A stretch of 64,000 nt of DNA from Anaerolineales bacterium (GCA_020634615.1 JACKBI010000009.1:217883-281882), one strand, 5' to 3'; shown: positions 8,789 to 16,669, numbered from the stretch's first letter. Translations and numbers: made by a program. Notes: a model not told the origin generated them from the sequence alone.

Positions 8789-9811
8789 ATGAAAACCCGC
8801 TGGTCCGTCGTACCCTTGTTGCTGATTTTCGTACTGGTTGTGAGCGCTTGCGCCACACCAGCCGCCCAGAACACCGCCACCGAGGCCACCACCGCTCCGG
8901 TGGAACAACCAACTGCCGCCGAACCCGAAGCCCCGGCCGAAACCGAAATGGCTAAGGATATTGTTGATACCGCGATTGCCGCCGGCAGCTTCAACACCCT
9001 GGTGGCCGCCGTTCAGGCCGCTGGTCTGGAAGATGCGCTGCGCGGCGACGGTCCGCTGACCGTCTTCGCTCCCACGGACGAGGCGTTCGCGGCCCTGCCC
9101 GAAGGCACTGTCGAAAGTTTGTTGGCCGACCCAGAAGCATTGAGCGCTATCTTGCTCTACCACGTGATCGATGGTAAGGTAATGGCTGAAAGCGTGACCG
9201 ATGGCCTCGAAGCCAGCACGCTGCAAGGCTCGGCTGTGAAGTTCTCCATCGTCGATGGCAAGCCGATGATCAACGACGCCAACATCGTTGCCACCGACAT
9301 CGAAGCATCCAACGGCGTGATCCATGTCATCGATGCGGTCATCCTGCCGCCCGCTGACGCTGCGATGGACGACGGCGCGATGGCTGACGACGCCATGACC
9401 AAGGACATCGTTGACACGGCCATTGCTGCTGGCAGCTTTAACACCCTGGTGGCCGCCGTTCAGGCCGCTGGTCTGGAAGACGCACTGCGCGGCGACGGCC
9501 CGCTGACTGTCTTCGCTCCCACCGACGAGGCGTTCGCCGCACTGCCGGAAGGCACTGTCGAGAGCCTGCTGGCCGATCCCGAAGCGCTGGCCGACATTCT
9601 GCTTTACCATGTCGTATCAGGCAAGCTGATGGCCTCGGATGTTGTGGAGCGCGGGTTCATCACCACGCTGCTGGAGCGCCCGTTGGCGGTCACTGCGGTG
9701 GGTGACACGGTCACGATCAATAACGCCGCCAATGTCGTCACGGCTGATATCGAGGCCTCCAACGGCGTGATCCATGTGATTGATGCCGTGTTGATCCCGG
9801 CCAACAACTAA
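8789..9811 (+). CDS. Lipoprotein with two fasciclin (FAS1) domains
   Basis: 340 residues. The signal peptide ends in a lipobox (VVSAC), followed by an Ala/Thr/Pro/Glu-rich linker. Two FAS1 domains follow at about 53-185 and 205-340. FAS1 domains are ~130-residue surface modules involved in adhesion or polysaccharide/protein binding. Both domains begin with the same run (KDIVDTAIAAGSFNTLVAAV and the following GDGPLTVFAPTDEAF), nearly identical in DNA as well (8947-9150 versus 9400-9600). They diverge only in the second half, where domain 2 contains ERGFITTLLERPL. This points to a tandem duplication with partial homogenisation. The short acidic linker between domains (AAMDDGAMADDAM) is Asp/Met-rich. 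Confidence 0.92.
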   Translation: MKTRWSVVPLLLIFVLVVSACATPAAQNTATEATTAPVEQPTAAEPEAPAETEMAKDIVDTAIAAGSFNTLVAAVQAAGLEDALRGDGPLTVFAPTDEAFAALPEGTVESLLADPEALSAILLYHVIDGKVMAESVTDGLEASTLQGSAVKFSIVDGKPMINDANIVATDIEASNGVIHVIDAVILPPADAAMDDGAMADDAMTKDIVDTAIAAGSFNTLVAAVQAAGLEDALRGDGPLTVFAPTDEAFAALPEGTVESLLADPEALADILLYHVVSGKLMASDVVERGFITTLLERPLAVTAVGDTVTINNAANVVTADIEASNGVIHVIDAVLIPANN

Positions 9812-9833
9812 CAAAAAAAGGCAGACTGCGAGC

Positions 9834-9869
9834 GTCGTGAGCGATCCGGAATTCCGGATCGCTCACGAC
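9834..9869. repeat. Perfect 36-bp palindrome
   Basis: Two 18-base halves are exactly self-complementary with GAATTC at the centre. It sits 22 bases after the FAS1 gene and 63 bases before the peroxiredoxin-like gene. There is no downstream T-tract, so it is not a standard intrinsic terminator, although a stem-only terminator is possible. Confidence 0.85.
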
Positions 9870-9932
9870 CGGTAAAGAGACATTTCCAACGAAATCAGTT
9901 TACTGGCATCGATTCTGAAGCGAGACATTTCC

Positions 9933-10418
9933 ATGACACACTATCCGCCCGCCGGCGAGGCTACCGACTTTTCGCTGGTCAACACCACAGGTCAGCAGAT
10001 CAAGCTGTCTGATTACAGAAACAAGAAGAACGTAGTCCTGGTCTTCAATCGGGGCTTCACTTGACCATACTGCCGCAAGCATATGGCGCAGTTGCGTCAA
10101 GATTACGCCCAGTTTGCTGAACGCGACACCGAAGTCGTCGTGGTTGGACCTGAGGATCAGACAGCGTTTGCAAAGTATTGGCAGAAAGAAGATCTCCCAT
10201 TCGTGGGCCTGGCAGACCCTGATCACACAGTTGCAGATCAGTACGGTCAGCAGGTCAAGTTGCTCAAGTTCGGCCGCATGCCGGCGCTGATGGTGATCGA
10301 CATGCAGGGGCAGATCAGATTCAAGCACTACGCCAGTTCCATGAGCGACATCGTTGCTAACAGCGAGTTGTTCGATGTGCTGGATGCCGTAAATGACGAA
10401 ATCATCAATCCAGTCTGA
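9933..10418 (+). CDS. Peroxiredoxin-like (AhpC/TSA-fold) protein with in-frame UGA, probable selenoprotein
   Basis: 161 residues if UGA 10062-10064 is read as selenocysteine (Sec44). The reading frame is intact on both sides. The N-terminal part (GEATDFSLVNTTGQQIKLSDY, NVVLVFNRGFT) and the C-terminal part (VVVVGPE, FVGLADPDHTVADQYG, MPALMVIDMQGQIRF) are a complete thioredoxin-fold peroxiredoxin-like domain. The UGA falls exactly at the first position of the redox motif, giving U-P-Y-C-R-K-H, i.e. UxxC where homologues have CxxC. A hairpin starts at the UGA (10062-10099). The start ATG has only a weak Shine-Dalgarno sequence. An SDR gene begins 13 bases after the stop. Predicted role: thiol/selenol-dependent peroxide reduction. 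The alternative, a nonsense mutation exactly at the catalytic residue, is much less likely. Confidence 0.82.
10062..10099 (+). promoter_or_regulatory. Candidate bacterial SECIS element
   Basis: 38 nt beginning at the UGA. The base of the stem pairs UGAC (10062-10065) with GUCA (10096-10099). After an internal loop CUGC (10070-10073) pairs with GCAG (10088-10091), with a further C-G pair and a bulge. The apical loop is ~10 nt and begins with G (10075). Size, position next to the UGA and a G at the loop edge match bacterial SECIS rules for SelB binding. Confidence 0.65.
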
Positions 10419-10431
10419 AAAAAGGGATCTC

Positions 10432-11349
10432 ATGCAAGACAAAACTGCATTGGTAACCGGGGCGACCTCTGGCATTGGACGGGTAACCGCCCTGGAGCTT
10501 GCCCGCAAGGGAGCGACCGTAATCGTGGTCGGCCGCAACGAATCCAAGGCGCGCGAGGTCGTAAGCGCGATCCAGAACGAAACCGGCAACGAGCGCGTTT
10601 CCTATCTGCTGGCCGACCTCTCGTCTGTCAGCGCGACGAAAGCGCTTTCTGAGGAGTTTCACCGCAAGTTCGACCGTCTGGATGTGCTGGTGAATAATGC
10701 CGGCGCGATTTTCATGACGCGTGGCGAGACAGTGGATGGCTTCGAAAACACCTTTGCGCTGAATCACCTGGTGGGATATTTCTACCTCACCAACCTGCTG
10801 CTGGACACCATCGTCGCCAGCGCGCCGGCCCGGATCGTCAGCGTTTCGTCGGGAGCGCACTCATTCGGCGGCATGAACTTCGATGACCTGCAGGGCAAGG
10901 AAAAATACAGCGGCTGGCGCGCTTACGGTCAGTCCAAGCTGGCCAACCTGCTGTTCACCTATGAGCTGGCGCGCCGGCTGGAAGGCACGGGCGTCACCGC
11001 CAACGCCCTGCACCCCGGCTTCGTAGCCAGCAATTTCGGTCGCACCAACAACAGCGAGAGCACGCTCCAGCGTATTGGGCTGCGGATGTCACAGGTCATG
11101 GCTGTCAGCGAAGAAAAGGGCGCGGCGACCAGCATCTATCTGGCCACATCGCCGGAGGTCGAAGGCGTGACCGGAAAGTACTTCCAGAACTGCAAGCCGA
11201 AAGATAGCTCCAAAGCCAGCTACAGCCAGGCCGACCAGGCCCGACTCTGGCAGGTCAGTGAACAGCTCTTGCAGATCAATGCTACGGTGCCTCCCGTGAA
11301 AAGCGCAAGCAGCACCGCCGCGCCAGTTCTGGAAACGGCGATCGCGTAG
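10432..11349 (+). CDS. Short-chain dehydrogenase/reductase (retinol-dehydrogenase-like)
   Basis: 305 residues from ATG 10432, which follows AAAAAAGGGAT at a good distance; the longer in-frame start at 10393 lies inside the preceding gene. Classical SDR: N-terminal nucleotide-binding motif TGATSGIG, NNAG (LVNNAGAIF), catalytic Ser in SVSSGAH and the YxxxK pair in AYGQSKLAN. The C-terminal region and length are those of the RDH11-14/WWOX-like SDR group that acts on lipophilic aldehydes and ketones with NADP. It is probably co-transcribed with the peroxiredoxin-like gene, which hints at handling of peroxidised lipids or aldehydes (inference). Its own substrate cannot be named. Confidence 0.88.
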   Translation: MQDKTALVTGATSGIGRVTALELARKGATVIVVGRNESKAREVVSAIQNETGNERVSYLLADLSSVSATKALSEEFHRKFDRLDVLVNNAGAIFMTRGETVDGFENTFALNHLVGYFYLTNLLLDTIVASAPARIVSVSSGAHSFGGMNFDDLQGKEKYSGWRAYGQSKLANLLFTYELARRLEGTGVTANALHPGFVASNFGRTNNSESTLQRIGLRMSQVMAVSEEKGAATSIYLATSPEVEGVTGKYFQNCKPKDSSKASYSQADQARLWQVSEQLLQINATVPPVKSASSTAAPVLETAIA

Positions 11350-11389
11350 TGTGAACACGGCCCGCCCGCGACCAGTGGAGATGTCAGCA

Positions 11390-12091
11390 ATGAGGACCAA
11401 AACCGTGGCAATGTTGATGGCGGCAATGCTGCTGGTGGCAACCGCCACTGCGGCGTTGGCCCACCGGCCCTACTTCGAAGAGTCTGACATTGTGGGCAGC
11501 ATGCCGTGGGAGATCGACGATCCGACGGTCTCGACGGTGATCTACGCGACGCTGGACTCACGTGCCGACGCGGACTATTACACTTTCGCAGGCGAGGCTG
11601 GCCAGCGTATTCTGCTGGAGATCACAATTCCCCAGATCGCGGGCCAGGAACTGTTTGCGCCATCGCTGGCGCTGGTCGGACCGGGACTGCCGGCCGGGCA
11701 GCTTCCGCTGCGTGTGGCAACAGCAGATAACCTCGGCGTCGTCGAGATCGCACCGCCAACCGGCGCTGCCGAGACCTTCTACGAGCCGTTCAGCCGCACC
11801 TCCTACTGGGAGCGCCAATCTGAGCGGGTCACCCTTCCAGCCGATGGGCAATACACCGTCGCGATTTGGCATCCGCGCGGTGAGGTCGGCCGCTATGGGT
11901 TTGTGATCGGCGACAAGGAACGGCTGGGTGGCGACCTGCTGGGACTGGCCGGCAAGCTGCGCAGCTACTGGACTCCCGTGCCTGAACCTGATGAACCGCT
12001 CCTCCAGGAAGTCAACCTGACGGGCATGACGCGGCTGCCGGAGGCCAAGCCGGCCGGCTGGCGTTACAGCACGTCATGCGCGGAGGAATAG
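11390..12091 (+). CDS. Secreted protein with PPC-like beta domain, function unknown
   Basis: 233 residues from ATG 11390, preceded by GTGGAG at 11375-11380. A cleavable signal peptide (LLVATATAALA-H) is followed by a segment that looks like a pre-peptidase C-terminal (PPC) beta-sandwich: DSRADADYYTFAGEAGQRILLEI, then SLALVGPG and DGQYTVAIWHPRGEVGRYGFVIG. Such domains are normally appended to secreted proteases and help export or substrate binding. Here the domain stands alone with a ~45-residue Pro/Glu-rich tail. It follows the SDR by 40 bases and ends before a strong terminator, so it is the last gene of that transcript. Function unknown. Confidence 0.7.
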   Translation: MRTKTVAMLMAAMLLVATATAALAHRPYFEESDIVGSMPWEIDDPTVSTVIYATLDSRADADYYTFAGEAGQRILLEITIPQIAGQELFAPSLALVGPGLPAGQLPLRVATADNLGVVEIAPPTGAAETFYEPFSRTSYWERQSERVTLPADGQYTVAIWHPRGEVGRYGFVIGDKERLGGDLLGLAGKLRSYWTPVPEPDEPLLQEVNLTGMTRLPEAKPAGWRYSTSCAEE

Positions 12092-12137
12092 GCGCTCACT
12101 GCCACCGCTGGAGACGAAGCCTGGTGGGACAAGAAAT

Positions 12138-12180
12138 AACAGAAGCGGCAGCCTCTTTGGAGGACTGCCGCTTCTGTTTT
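12138..12180. terminator. Intrinsic terminator, probably bidirectional
   Basis: A 14-bp stem (12138-12151 with 12165-12178) with an inner CCTC/GAGG hairpin runs into TTTT. On the other strand the stem is followed by TTATTT. It can therefore also end the convergent MoaD-like transcript. Confidence 0.8.
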
Positions 12181-12266
12181 CTGCAACGAACACACGACGT
12201 GTGATCCTGCCAGTCACCGCTGGCATCAGGCGACGTGCAGGCCGCGCCGCATGCTGTCAGCATACT

Positions 12267-12563
12267 CTAGCCGCCGGCGATGGCTCCAACGACCAGAAAC
12301 GGTTCCGTACCTGCGGCGACCGCGTCTGGCAGCAGCGCATCCGGTGAGTCGTGCGACAAGTCTTCCTGGCAGGCAAAGAAACGCACAAAGGGACGGCGCT
12401 GCTGCGTGACCTGATCACGTATCGTGCCGCGCAGCATGGGATAGCGAGCCTCCAGTGCGTCGAGCACTGAGCGCTGCGTCACCGGCCCGCTGACCTCGAT
12501 AGTCACCTCTGCACCGCTGCCTGCCAGCCTGCGCAGATGGGTGGGGAGACGTACGCGGATCAT
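12267..12563 (-). CDS. MoaD/ThiS-family ubiquitin-like protein
   Basis: 98 residues with the beta-grasp pattern of small sulfur carriers and a C-terminal Gly-Gly (VVGAIAGG) as needed for adenylation and thiocarboxylation. The start ATG overlaps the stop of the BNR-repeat gene by four bases (ATGA), so the two are translationally coupled. No molybdopterin or thiamine biosynthesis genes are adjacent, although fdhD at 31 kb shows that the organism probably makes a molybdenum/tungsten enzyme. A role as carrier for MoCo synthesis is possible, but the fixed pairing with an Asp-box protein suggests another, unknown role. Confidence 0.75.
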   Translation of the reverse strand: MIRVRLPTHLRRLAGSGAEVTIEVSGPVTQRSVLDALEARYPMLRGTIRDQVTQQRRPFVRFFACQEDLSHDSPDALLPDAVAAGTEPFLVVGAIAGG

Positions 12564-13675
12564 GACAGCGTCTGTACTTCCACCGACAGCACGGCCGGCA
12601 GGTCATGCACGACTGCTGACCAGTTGTCGCCTGCATCCGCCGAGGCATACACCTGCCCGCCGGTAGTGCCGAAGTAGACACCACATGAGTCCAGCTTGTC
12701 GATAGCCATCGCGTCGCGCAACACGTTGACGTAGCAGTCGCGTTGCGGCAGACCCTTTGTGAGTGCTTCCCATTCGTTGCCGCCCGTCCGGCTGCGGTAG
12801 ACGGCCAGCTTGCCATCCAGCGGGTAATGCTCCGAGTCGCTCTTGATTGGCACCACGTAGACGGTGTCTGGCTCGTGCGCGTGAACATCTACCACGAAGC
12901 CGAAGTCGGTCGGCAGATTGCCGCTGATTTCGTACCACGAGTCGCCGGCGTTGTCGCTGCGCATCACATCCCAGTGCTTCTGCATGAAGAGCACGTTGGG
13001 GCGCGCCGGATGCAAGGCGACGTGGTGTACGCAGTGGCCGACTTCCGCGTCCGGGTCGGGAATGTACTCGGACTTCAGTCCGCGGTTGATGGGCAGCCAG
13101 CTCGCGCCGGCATCGTCGCTGCGGAAAGCGCCCGCAGCCGAGATAGCGATGTAGATCCGCGCCGGGTTGCTGGGGTCGAGCAGGATCGTGTGCAGACACA
13201 TGCCGCCCGCGCCCGGTTGCCAGTTGGGACCGGTGCCGTGCTGGCGCAGCCCGGCCAATTCGGTCCACGACATTCCGCCGTCGGTCGAGCGGAACAGGGC
13301 CGCATCTTCCACGCCGGCGTATACAGTGTCCACGTCGGTCAGCGAGGGTTCGAAGTGCCAGACGCGCCTGAAGTCCCACGGATGGGGAGTGCCGTCGTAC
13401 CACTGATGTGTGCCTGGGATACCCTCGTAAAGGAACTCGTTGCTCACCGGCGACCACGTCTTGCCGCCGTCGTCTGAGCGGTGAACCACCTGGCCGAACC
13501 AGTCGCTGCACTGCGATGCGTACAGCCGGTCCGGGTTCAGCGGCGATCCCTTCATGTGGAAAATCTCAAGGCCGGGAAAGTGCGGCCCGCTGACCTCCCA
13601 CTTGTCACGTTTGCCATCCGAGGTCAAAACGAACGCGCCCTTGCGCGTGCCAACCAATACCCTAACTGAAGTCAT
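12560..13675 (-). CDS. BNR/Asp-box beta-propeller protein (sialidase-like fold)
   Basis: 371 residues from ATG 13675, which is preceded by AGGAGG; a longer frame to 13702 lacks a start signal. The chain is built of beta-propeller blades carrying about six Asp-box motifs (SxDxGxxW): RSDDGGKTW, RSTDGGMSW, RSDDAGASW, RSDNAGDSW, RSRTGGNEW and ASADAGDNW. There is no signal peptide, so it is cytosolic, unlike secreted sialidases. No sialidase Arg-triad was identified. Annotation pipelines often call such proteins exo-alpha-sialidase or glycosyl hydrolase, but this is fold similarity only. Tight coupling to a MoaD-like protein is the strongest clue to function. Confidence 0.85.
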   Translation of the reverse strand: MTSVRVLVGTRKGAFVLTSDGKRDKWEVSGPHFPGLEIFHMKGSPLNPDRLYASQCSDWFGQVVHRSDDGGKTWSPVSNEFLYEGIPGTHQWYDGTPHPWDFRRVWHFEPSLTDVDTVYAGVEDAALFRSTDGGMSWTELAGLRQHGTGPNWQPGAGGMCLHTILLDPSNPARIYIAISAAGAFRSDDAGASWLPINRGLKSEYIPDPDAEVGHCVHHVALHPARPNVLFMQKHWDVMRSDNAGDSWYEISGNLPTDFGFVVDVHAHEPDTVYVVPIKSDSEHYPLDGKLAVYRSRTGGNEWEALTKGLPQRDCYVNVLRDAMAIDKLDSCGVYFGTTGGQVYASADAGDNWSAVVHDLPAVLSVEVQTLS

Positions 13676-13810
13676 GTCGTCCTCCTGTGTGCGATCCTGC
13701 AAAATACTTATCTGCCAGATTGGCCAGTATGATTATAGAACATTTATTCTGACACGCCAAATTCGACAGAATGCCGCACGAACCCGGTGCATTCATCGCA
13801 CCAGTCGCGC

Positions 13811-14290
13811 TCATTGCTGCCAGTTGAGTACCGTGCCTCCCTGTCCCAACAGCACGCTGCCGGGAAATACGCGCAGCCGCCACGGATCCAGCCGGATCAC
13901 CGCAAACTCCTCAGCCAGTGGTTTGTCCCATCCGGGGACAATGGCGGGATCATAGCCCACCGGTTCGGGACCGTTGAGGAACAGGTTCCAGACCACGATG
14001 CGAGTCGCGTCGTCGAACAGCAGGGCGGCGCGGCATTCGGCCGCGCAGGTATCATGGCTTGGCGTCCAGTAGTTCACGGACATATAGGGGTGGGTCGCCA
14101 GATGAGCGCGTTTGACCGGCGTTGGCCGCGTGGCGATCCAGCCGACCAGCGAGGCGCCATCCCATTGCCAGATAGGATGCAAAATTCGCGAACGCGGCCG
14201 CTCTTCAGCATCGACGGTCGCCGCGGTGCACCACACGATGCGGTGCGCCATCTCCACAAACGCCGGTGCGGTTTGGTTCAGATCGTTCAC
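13811..14290 (-). CDS. Pyridoxamine 5'-phosphate oxidase-family protein
   Basis: 159 residues from a GTG at 14290 that follows AAGAGG at 9 bases; an alternative GTG at 14317 has no Shine-Dalgarno sequence. The split-barrel FMN-binding pattern is visible: CTAATVDAEERPRSRILHPIWQWDG, the strand LVGWIATR, KRAHLATHPYMSVNYW and the late RVFPGSVL. Members of this family bind FMN, F420 or haem and range from oxidoreductases to general stress proteins. The short length argues against a true PdxH. The gene lies just downstream of prfB, separated by a hairpin. Confidence 0.78.
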   Translation of the reverse strand: MNDLNQTAPAFVEMAHRIVWCTAATVDAEERPRSRILHPIWQWDGASLVGWIATRPTPVKRAHLATHPYMSVNYWTPSHDTCAAECRAALLFDDATRIVVWNLFLNGPEPVGYDPAIVPGWDKPLAEEFAVIRLDPWRLRVFPGSVLLGQGGTVLNWQQ

Positions 14291-14318
14291 GGTTATGTAC
14301 CTCTTGGCCAAATTCACG

Positions 14319-14350
14319 GAAGCTCGACTGTCTGCAAACAGTCGAGCTTC
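14319..14350 (-). terminator. Hairpin between prfB and the PNPOx-family gene
   Basis: Perfect 13-bp stem (14319-14331 with 14338-14350) and 6-base loop, 4 bases after the prfB stop. Only a weak AATTT follows on the minus strand, so termination may be partial. Confidence 0.5.
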
Positions 14351-14353
14351 AGA

Positions 14354-15470
14354 TTACTCGGGATCGTTGTTGTCCTGGCCGACGCGCTCCTTGAGCCAGG
14401 CCTCCATGAAGCCGTCCAGACCGCCGTCCAGCACACTCTGTGGGTTGCCGACCTCGTAGTCGGTGCGCAGGTCCTTGACCATCTGGTAGGGCTGAAGGAC
14501 GTATGAGCGAATCTGGTTGCCCCATCCCATCTCGATGTGCTTGCCTTTCAGGCGGGCATTATGCTCTTCCCGCTTGGCAAGCTCAGCGTCATAAAGCTTG
14601 CCGCGCAGCACGCGCATGGCCGATTGGCGATTTTGCGATTGGCTGCGTTCGTTCTGGCACTGCACCACGATGCCACTGGGGATATGGGTCAGCCGAACCG
14701 CGGTCGAGTTCTTTTGCATGTGCTGGCCGCCGGCGCTGCCGGCGCGGAACACATCCATCCGAACATCGTCGGGGTTGATCTCGATGTCGATGTCATCATC
14801 CAGCAGCGGCAGCACCTCCACCAGCGCAAACGAGGTGTGCCGGCGCGCAGACGAGTCGAAGGGACTGATGCGGACCAACCGATGCACACCGCGTTCGGAG
14901 TTTAGGTAGCCGTACGCCCACGCGCCATCGATCTCCATCGTGACGCTTTTGACCCCGGCCTCTTCGCCGTCGGTGCGGTCAGTCAGTTCGGCATTGTAGC
15001 CGCGGCGCTCAGCCCAGCGGAAATACATACGCATCAGCATTTCCGCCCAGTCCTGCGCTTCGGTCCCGCCTGCGCCGGCATGGATGCTTAGGATCGCTCC
15101 GTCGCGGTCGTGTGGACCGCTCAGCGCCAACAGGAACTCGCGCCGGTCCAGCTCAGCTGCAATCCGTTCGGCGTCTCTGGCGATTCCATCGGCGATGCCG
15201 GTGTCTTCTTCTTCCGCGGCCAGCTCCAGCAGCTCCAGGTTATCCTGCACCTGCAAGGCCAGGTCATCCCAGACGGACACCGTCTCGCGCAACTCCGACA
15301 GGGTGCGCATAATCTCCTGCGCGCCCTGCGGGTCGTCCCAGATCGATGGGTCGGCGGCTTTCGCCTCAAGTTCTTCTAGCTGCGCCTGCTTTGCCGGGAT
15401 GTCAAAGACGCCCCCTGAGCAAGTCAATGCGCTCGCTCAACTCTTCTAACTGTATGCGGATGTCTTCCAT
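14354..15470 (-). CDS. prfB: Peptide chain release factor 2 with programmed +1 frameshift
   Basis: Translation starts at ATG 15470 after GAGGAT and runs 22 codons to CTT (15405-15407), then meets TGA (15402-15404). A +1 shift on CTT-TGA-C, stimulated by an internal AGGGGG just upstream, continues into the main frame (15403 to 14354). The product is 371 residues, normal for RF2. Domain landmarks are SPF (stop-codon recognition, in VRISPFDSS) and GGQ (peptidyl-tRNA hydrolysis, in GSAGGQHMQ). RF2 releases at UGA and UAA, so low RF2 increases frameshifting: the usual autoregulatory circuit. It lies 30 bases after ftsY and forms an operon with it. Confidence 0.97.
15402..15421 (-). promoter_or_regulatory. 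prfB +1 frameshift signal
   Basis: On the minus strand AGGGGG, three bases, CTT, TGA, C: an internal Shine-Dalgarno-like run next to the slippery CTT and the in-frame UGA, identical in layout to the E. coli prfB site. Confidence 0.95.
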
Positions 15471-15500
15471 GGTTTTATCCTCACGATACTTTTGTGCTGC

Positions 15501-16451
15501 TTACGCAAACAACGAATCGACGAATATTTTGGGATCGAACGGCGCGATGTCGGTCATCCGCTCGCCGGTGCCGACGAAACGTACCGGCACGCCCAGTTCC
15601 TGGGCAATGGCGAAAACGATTCCACCTTTGGCCGTGCCGTCCAGCTTGGTCAGGATGACACCGGTCACCTTGACTGCTTCCTTGAAATGGCGCGCCTGGC
15701 TCAGCGCATTCTGGCCCGTGGATGCGTCGAGAATCAGGAAGGTCTCGTGGGGCGCCTTGTGCACTTGCCGTGACGCCACGTTGCGCACCTTCTCCAGCTC
15801 CTTCATCAGGTTGAACTTAGTGTGCAGCCGGCCAGCGGTGTCGATGATCAGCAGGTCCGCCTTGCGCGTTTCCTGGCAGGCGCGAATGGCATCGAAGACG
15901 ACCGCGCCGGGGTCCGCGCCCTGTCCCTGTGCGATCACATCCACGCCGACCCGCTCGCCCCAGATCTGGAGCTGGTGCACGGCTGCCGCGCGGAAGGTGT
16001 CGGCGGCGGCCAGCACAACTTTGCGTCCGTGGTCTTTGTAGAGTTTGGCCAGCTTGGCAATGCTGGTCGTCTTGCCTGATCCGTTGACGCCGACCACCAG
16101 GACGACGGTCAGCAGCCGCGGCTCGTCGATCTCCATCGCATCGCTGCCGCCCAGCATAGCCAGCATCTCCTGCTTCAGCACCGCTTGCGCGTCGGCGGGC
16201 CGCTTGATGCCCTCCTTCGAGACGCGTTGCTGGACACGCGCCACCAGCACCTCGGTTGTTTCAATGCCGACATCGCCCATAATGAGCGTCTCTTCCAATT
16301 CATCCCAGGTTTGCTCAGTGATCTCATTGGCCTGGAAGATGTTGCCGAGGCGGCCAAACATGCCGCCGCGGGTCTTCTCCAGGCTGTCGTGGATCCGCTG
16401 CTCGTCGGCCTGTTGCTCTTCTGTTGATCGACGAAATAGTCTTAGCGCCAC
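15501..16451 (-). CDS. ftsY: Signal recognition particle receptor FtsY
   Basis: 316 residues from a GTG at 16451, 7 bases after GAGGAG; the upstream open frame (to 16523) covers the leader hairpin and has no start signal. FtsY is the SRP-receptor GTPase that docks SRP-ribosome complexes at the membrane. The N domain (about 20-105) is followed by the G domain with G1 GVNGSGKTTSIAKLA, the DTFRAAA motif, DTAGR and TKLDGTAKGG. The acidic A domain is reduced to a short charged N-terminus (STEEQQADEQR). It is the first gene of the ftsY-prfB transcript and divergent from rnc. Confidence 0.96.
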   Translation of the reverse strand: MALRLFRRSTEEQQADEQRIHDSLEKTRGGMFGRLGNIFQANEITEQTWDELEETLIMGDVGIETTEVLVARVQQRVSKEGIKRPADAQAVLKQEMLAMLGGSDAMEIDEPRLLTVVLVVGVNGSGKTTSIAKLAKLYKDHGRKVVLAAADTFRAAAVHQLQIWGERVGVDVIAQGQGADPGAVVFDAIRACQETRKADLLIIDTAGRLHTKFNLMKELEKVRNVASRQVHKAPHETFLILDASTGQNALSQARHFKEAVKVTGVILTKLDGTAKGGIVFAIAQELGVPVRFVGTGERMTDIAPFDPKIFVDSLFA

Positions 16452-16495
16452 TCTTTTTCTCCTCAAGTGAGCTAGGTTGATCCCAGGACATAGAA

Positions 16496-16517
16496 ACGTG
16501 CGCCGGACAGCGCACGT
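16496..16517 (-). other. Hairpin in the ftsY leader
   Basis: Perfect 8-bp stem (16496-16503 with 16510-16517) within the ~90-nt ftsY 5' leader. Role unknown. Confidence 0.4.
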
Positions 16518-16546
16518 TGGCAAGGGATCGATTGTGCTCCGCCGGA

Positions 16547-16575
16547 ATTATACGCGAACTCATGCGTTTTGCTAA
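16547..16575 (-). promoter_or_regulatory. ftsY-prfB promoter
   Basis: Minus strand TTAGCA (16570-16575), 17-base spacer, TATAAT (16547-16552). Divergent from the rnc promoter, with a 39-bp gap between them. Confidence 0.7.
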
Positions 16576-16614
16576 ATCGACCGCGCCGGTCCGCACACGA
16601 AGCCGACACAGCGA

Positions 16615-16643
16615 TTGGGGCTTTGGCGGCCCTGTGCTATAAT
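16615..16643 (+). promoter_or_regulatory. rnc promoter
   Basis: TTGGGG (16615-16620), 17-base spacer, TATAAT (16638-16643); predicted start about 16650. Confidence 0.7.
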
Positions 16644-16669
16644 CGAATCGCTATTCACATTTCGCTGGA

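Noticed and set aside
10083..10418. Peroxiredoxin-like gene starting at ATG 10083
   Set aside because: This start would remove the N-terminal strands and the redox motif; conserved sequence continues upstream through the UGA.
9933..10418. Peroxiredoxin-like gene as a pseudogene
   Set aside because: The only lesion is a UGA exactly at the redox residue, followed by a SECIS-like hairpin and an intact frame; decay would not be so targeted.
12560..13675. Functional sialidase
   Set aside because: Asp-boxes only show the propeller fold; there is no signal peptide and the sialidase Arg-triad was not identified.
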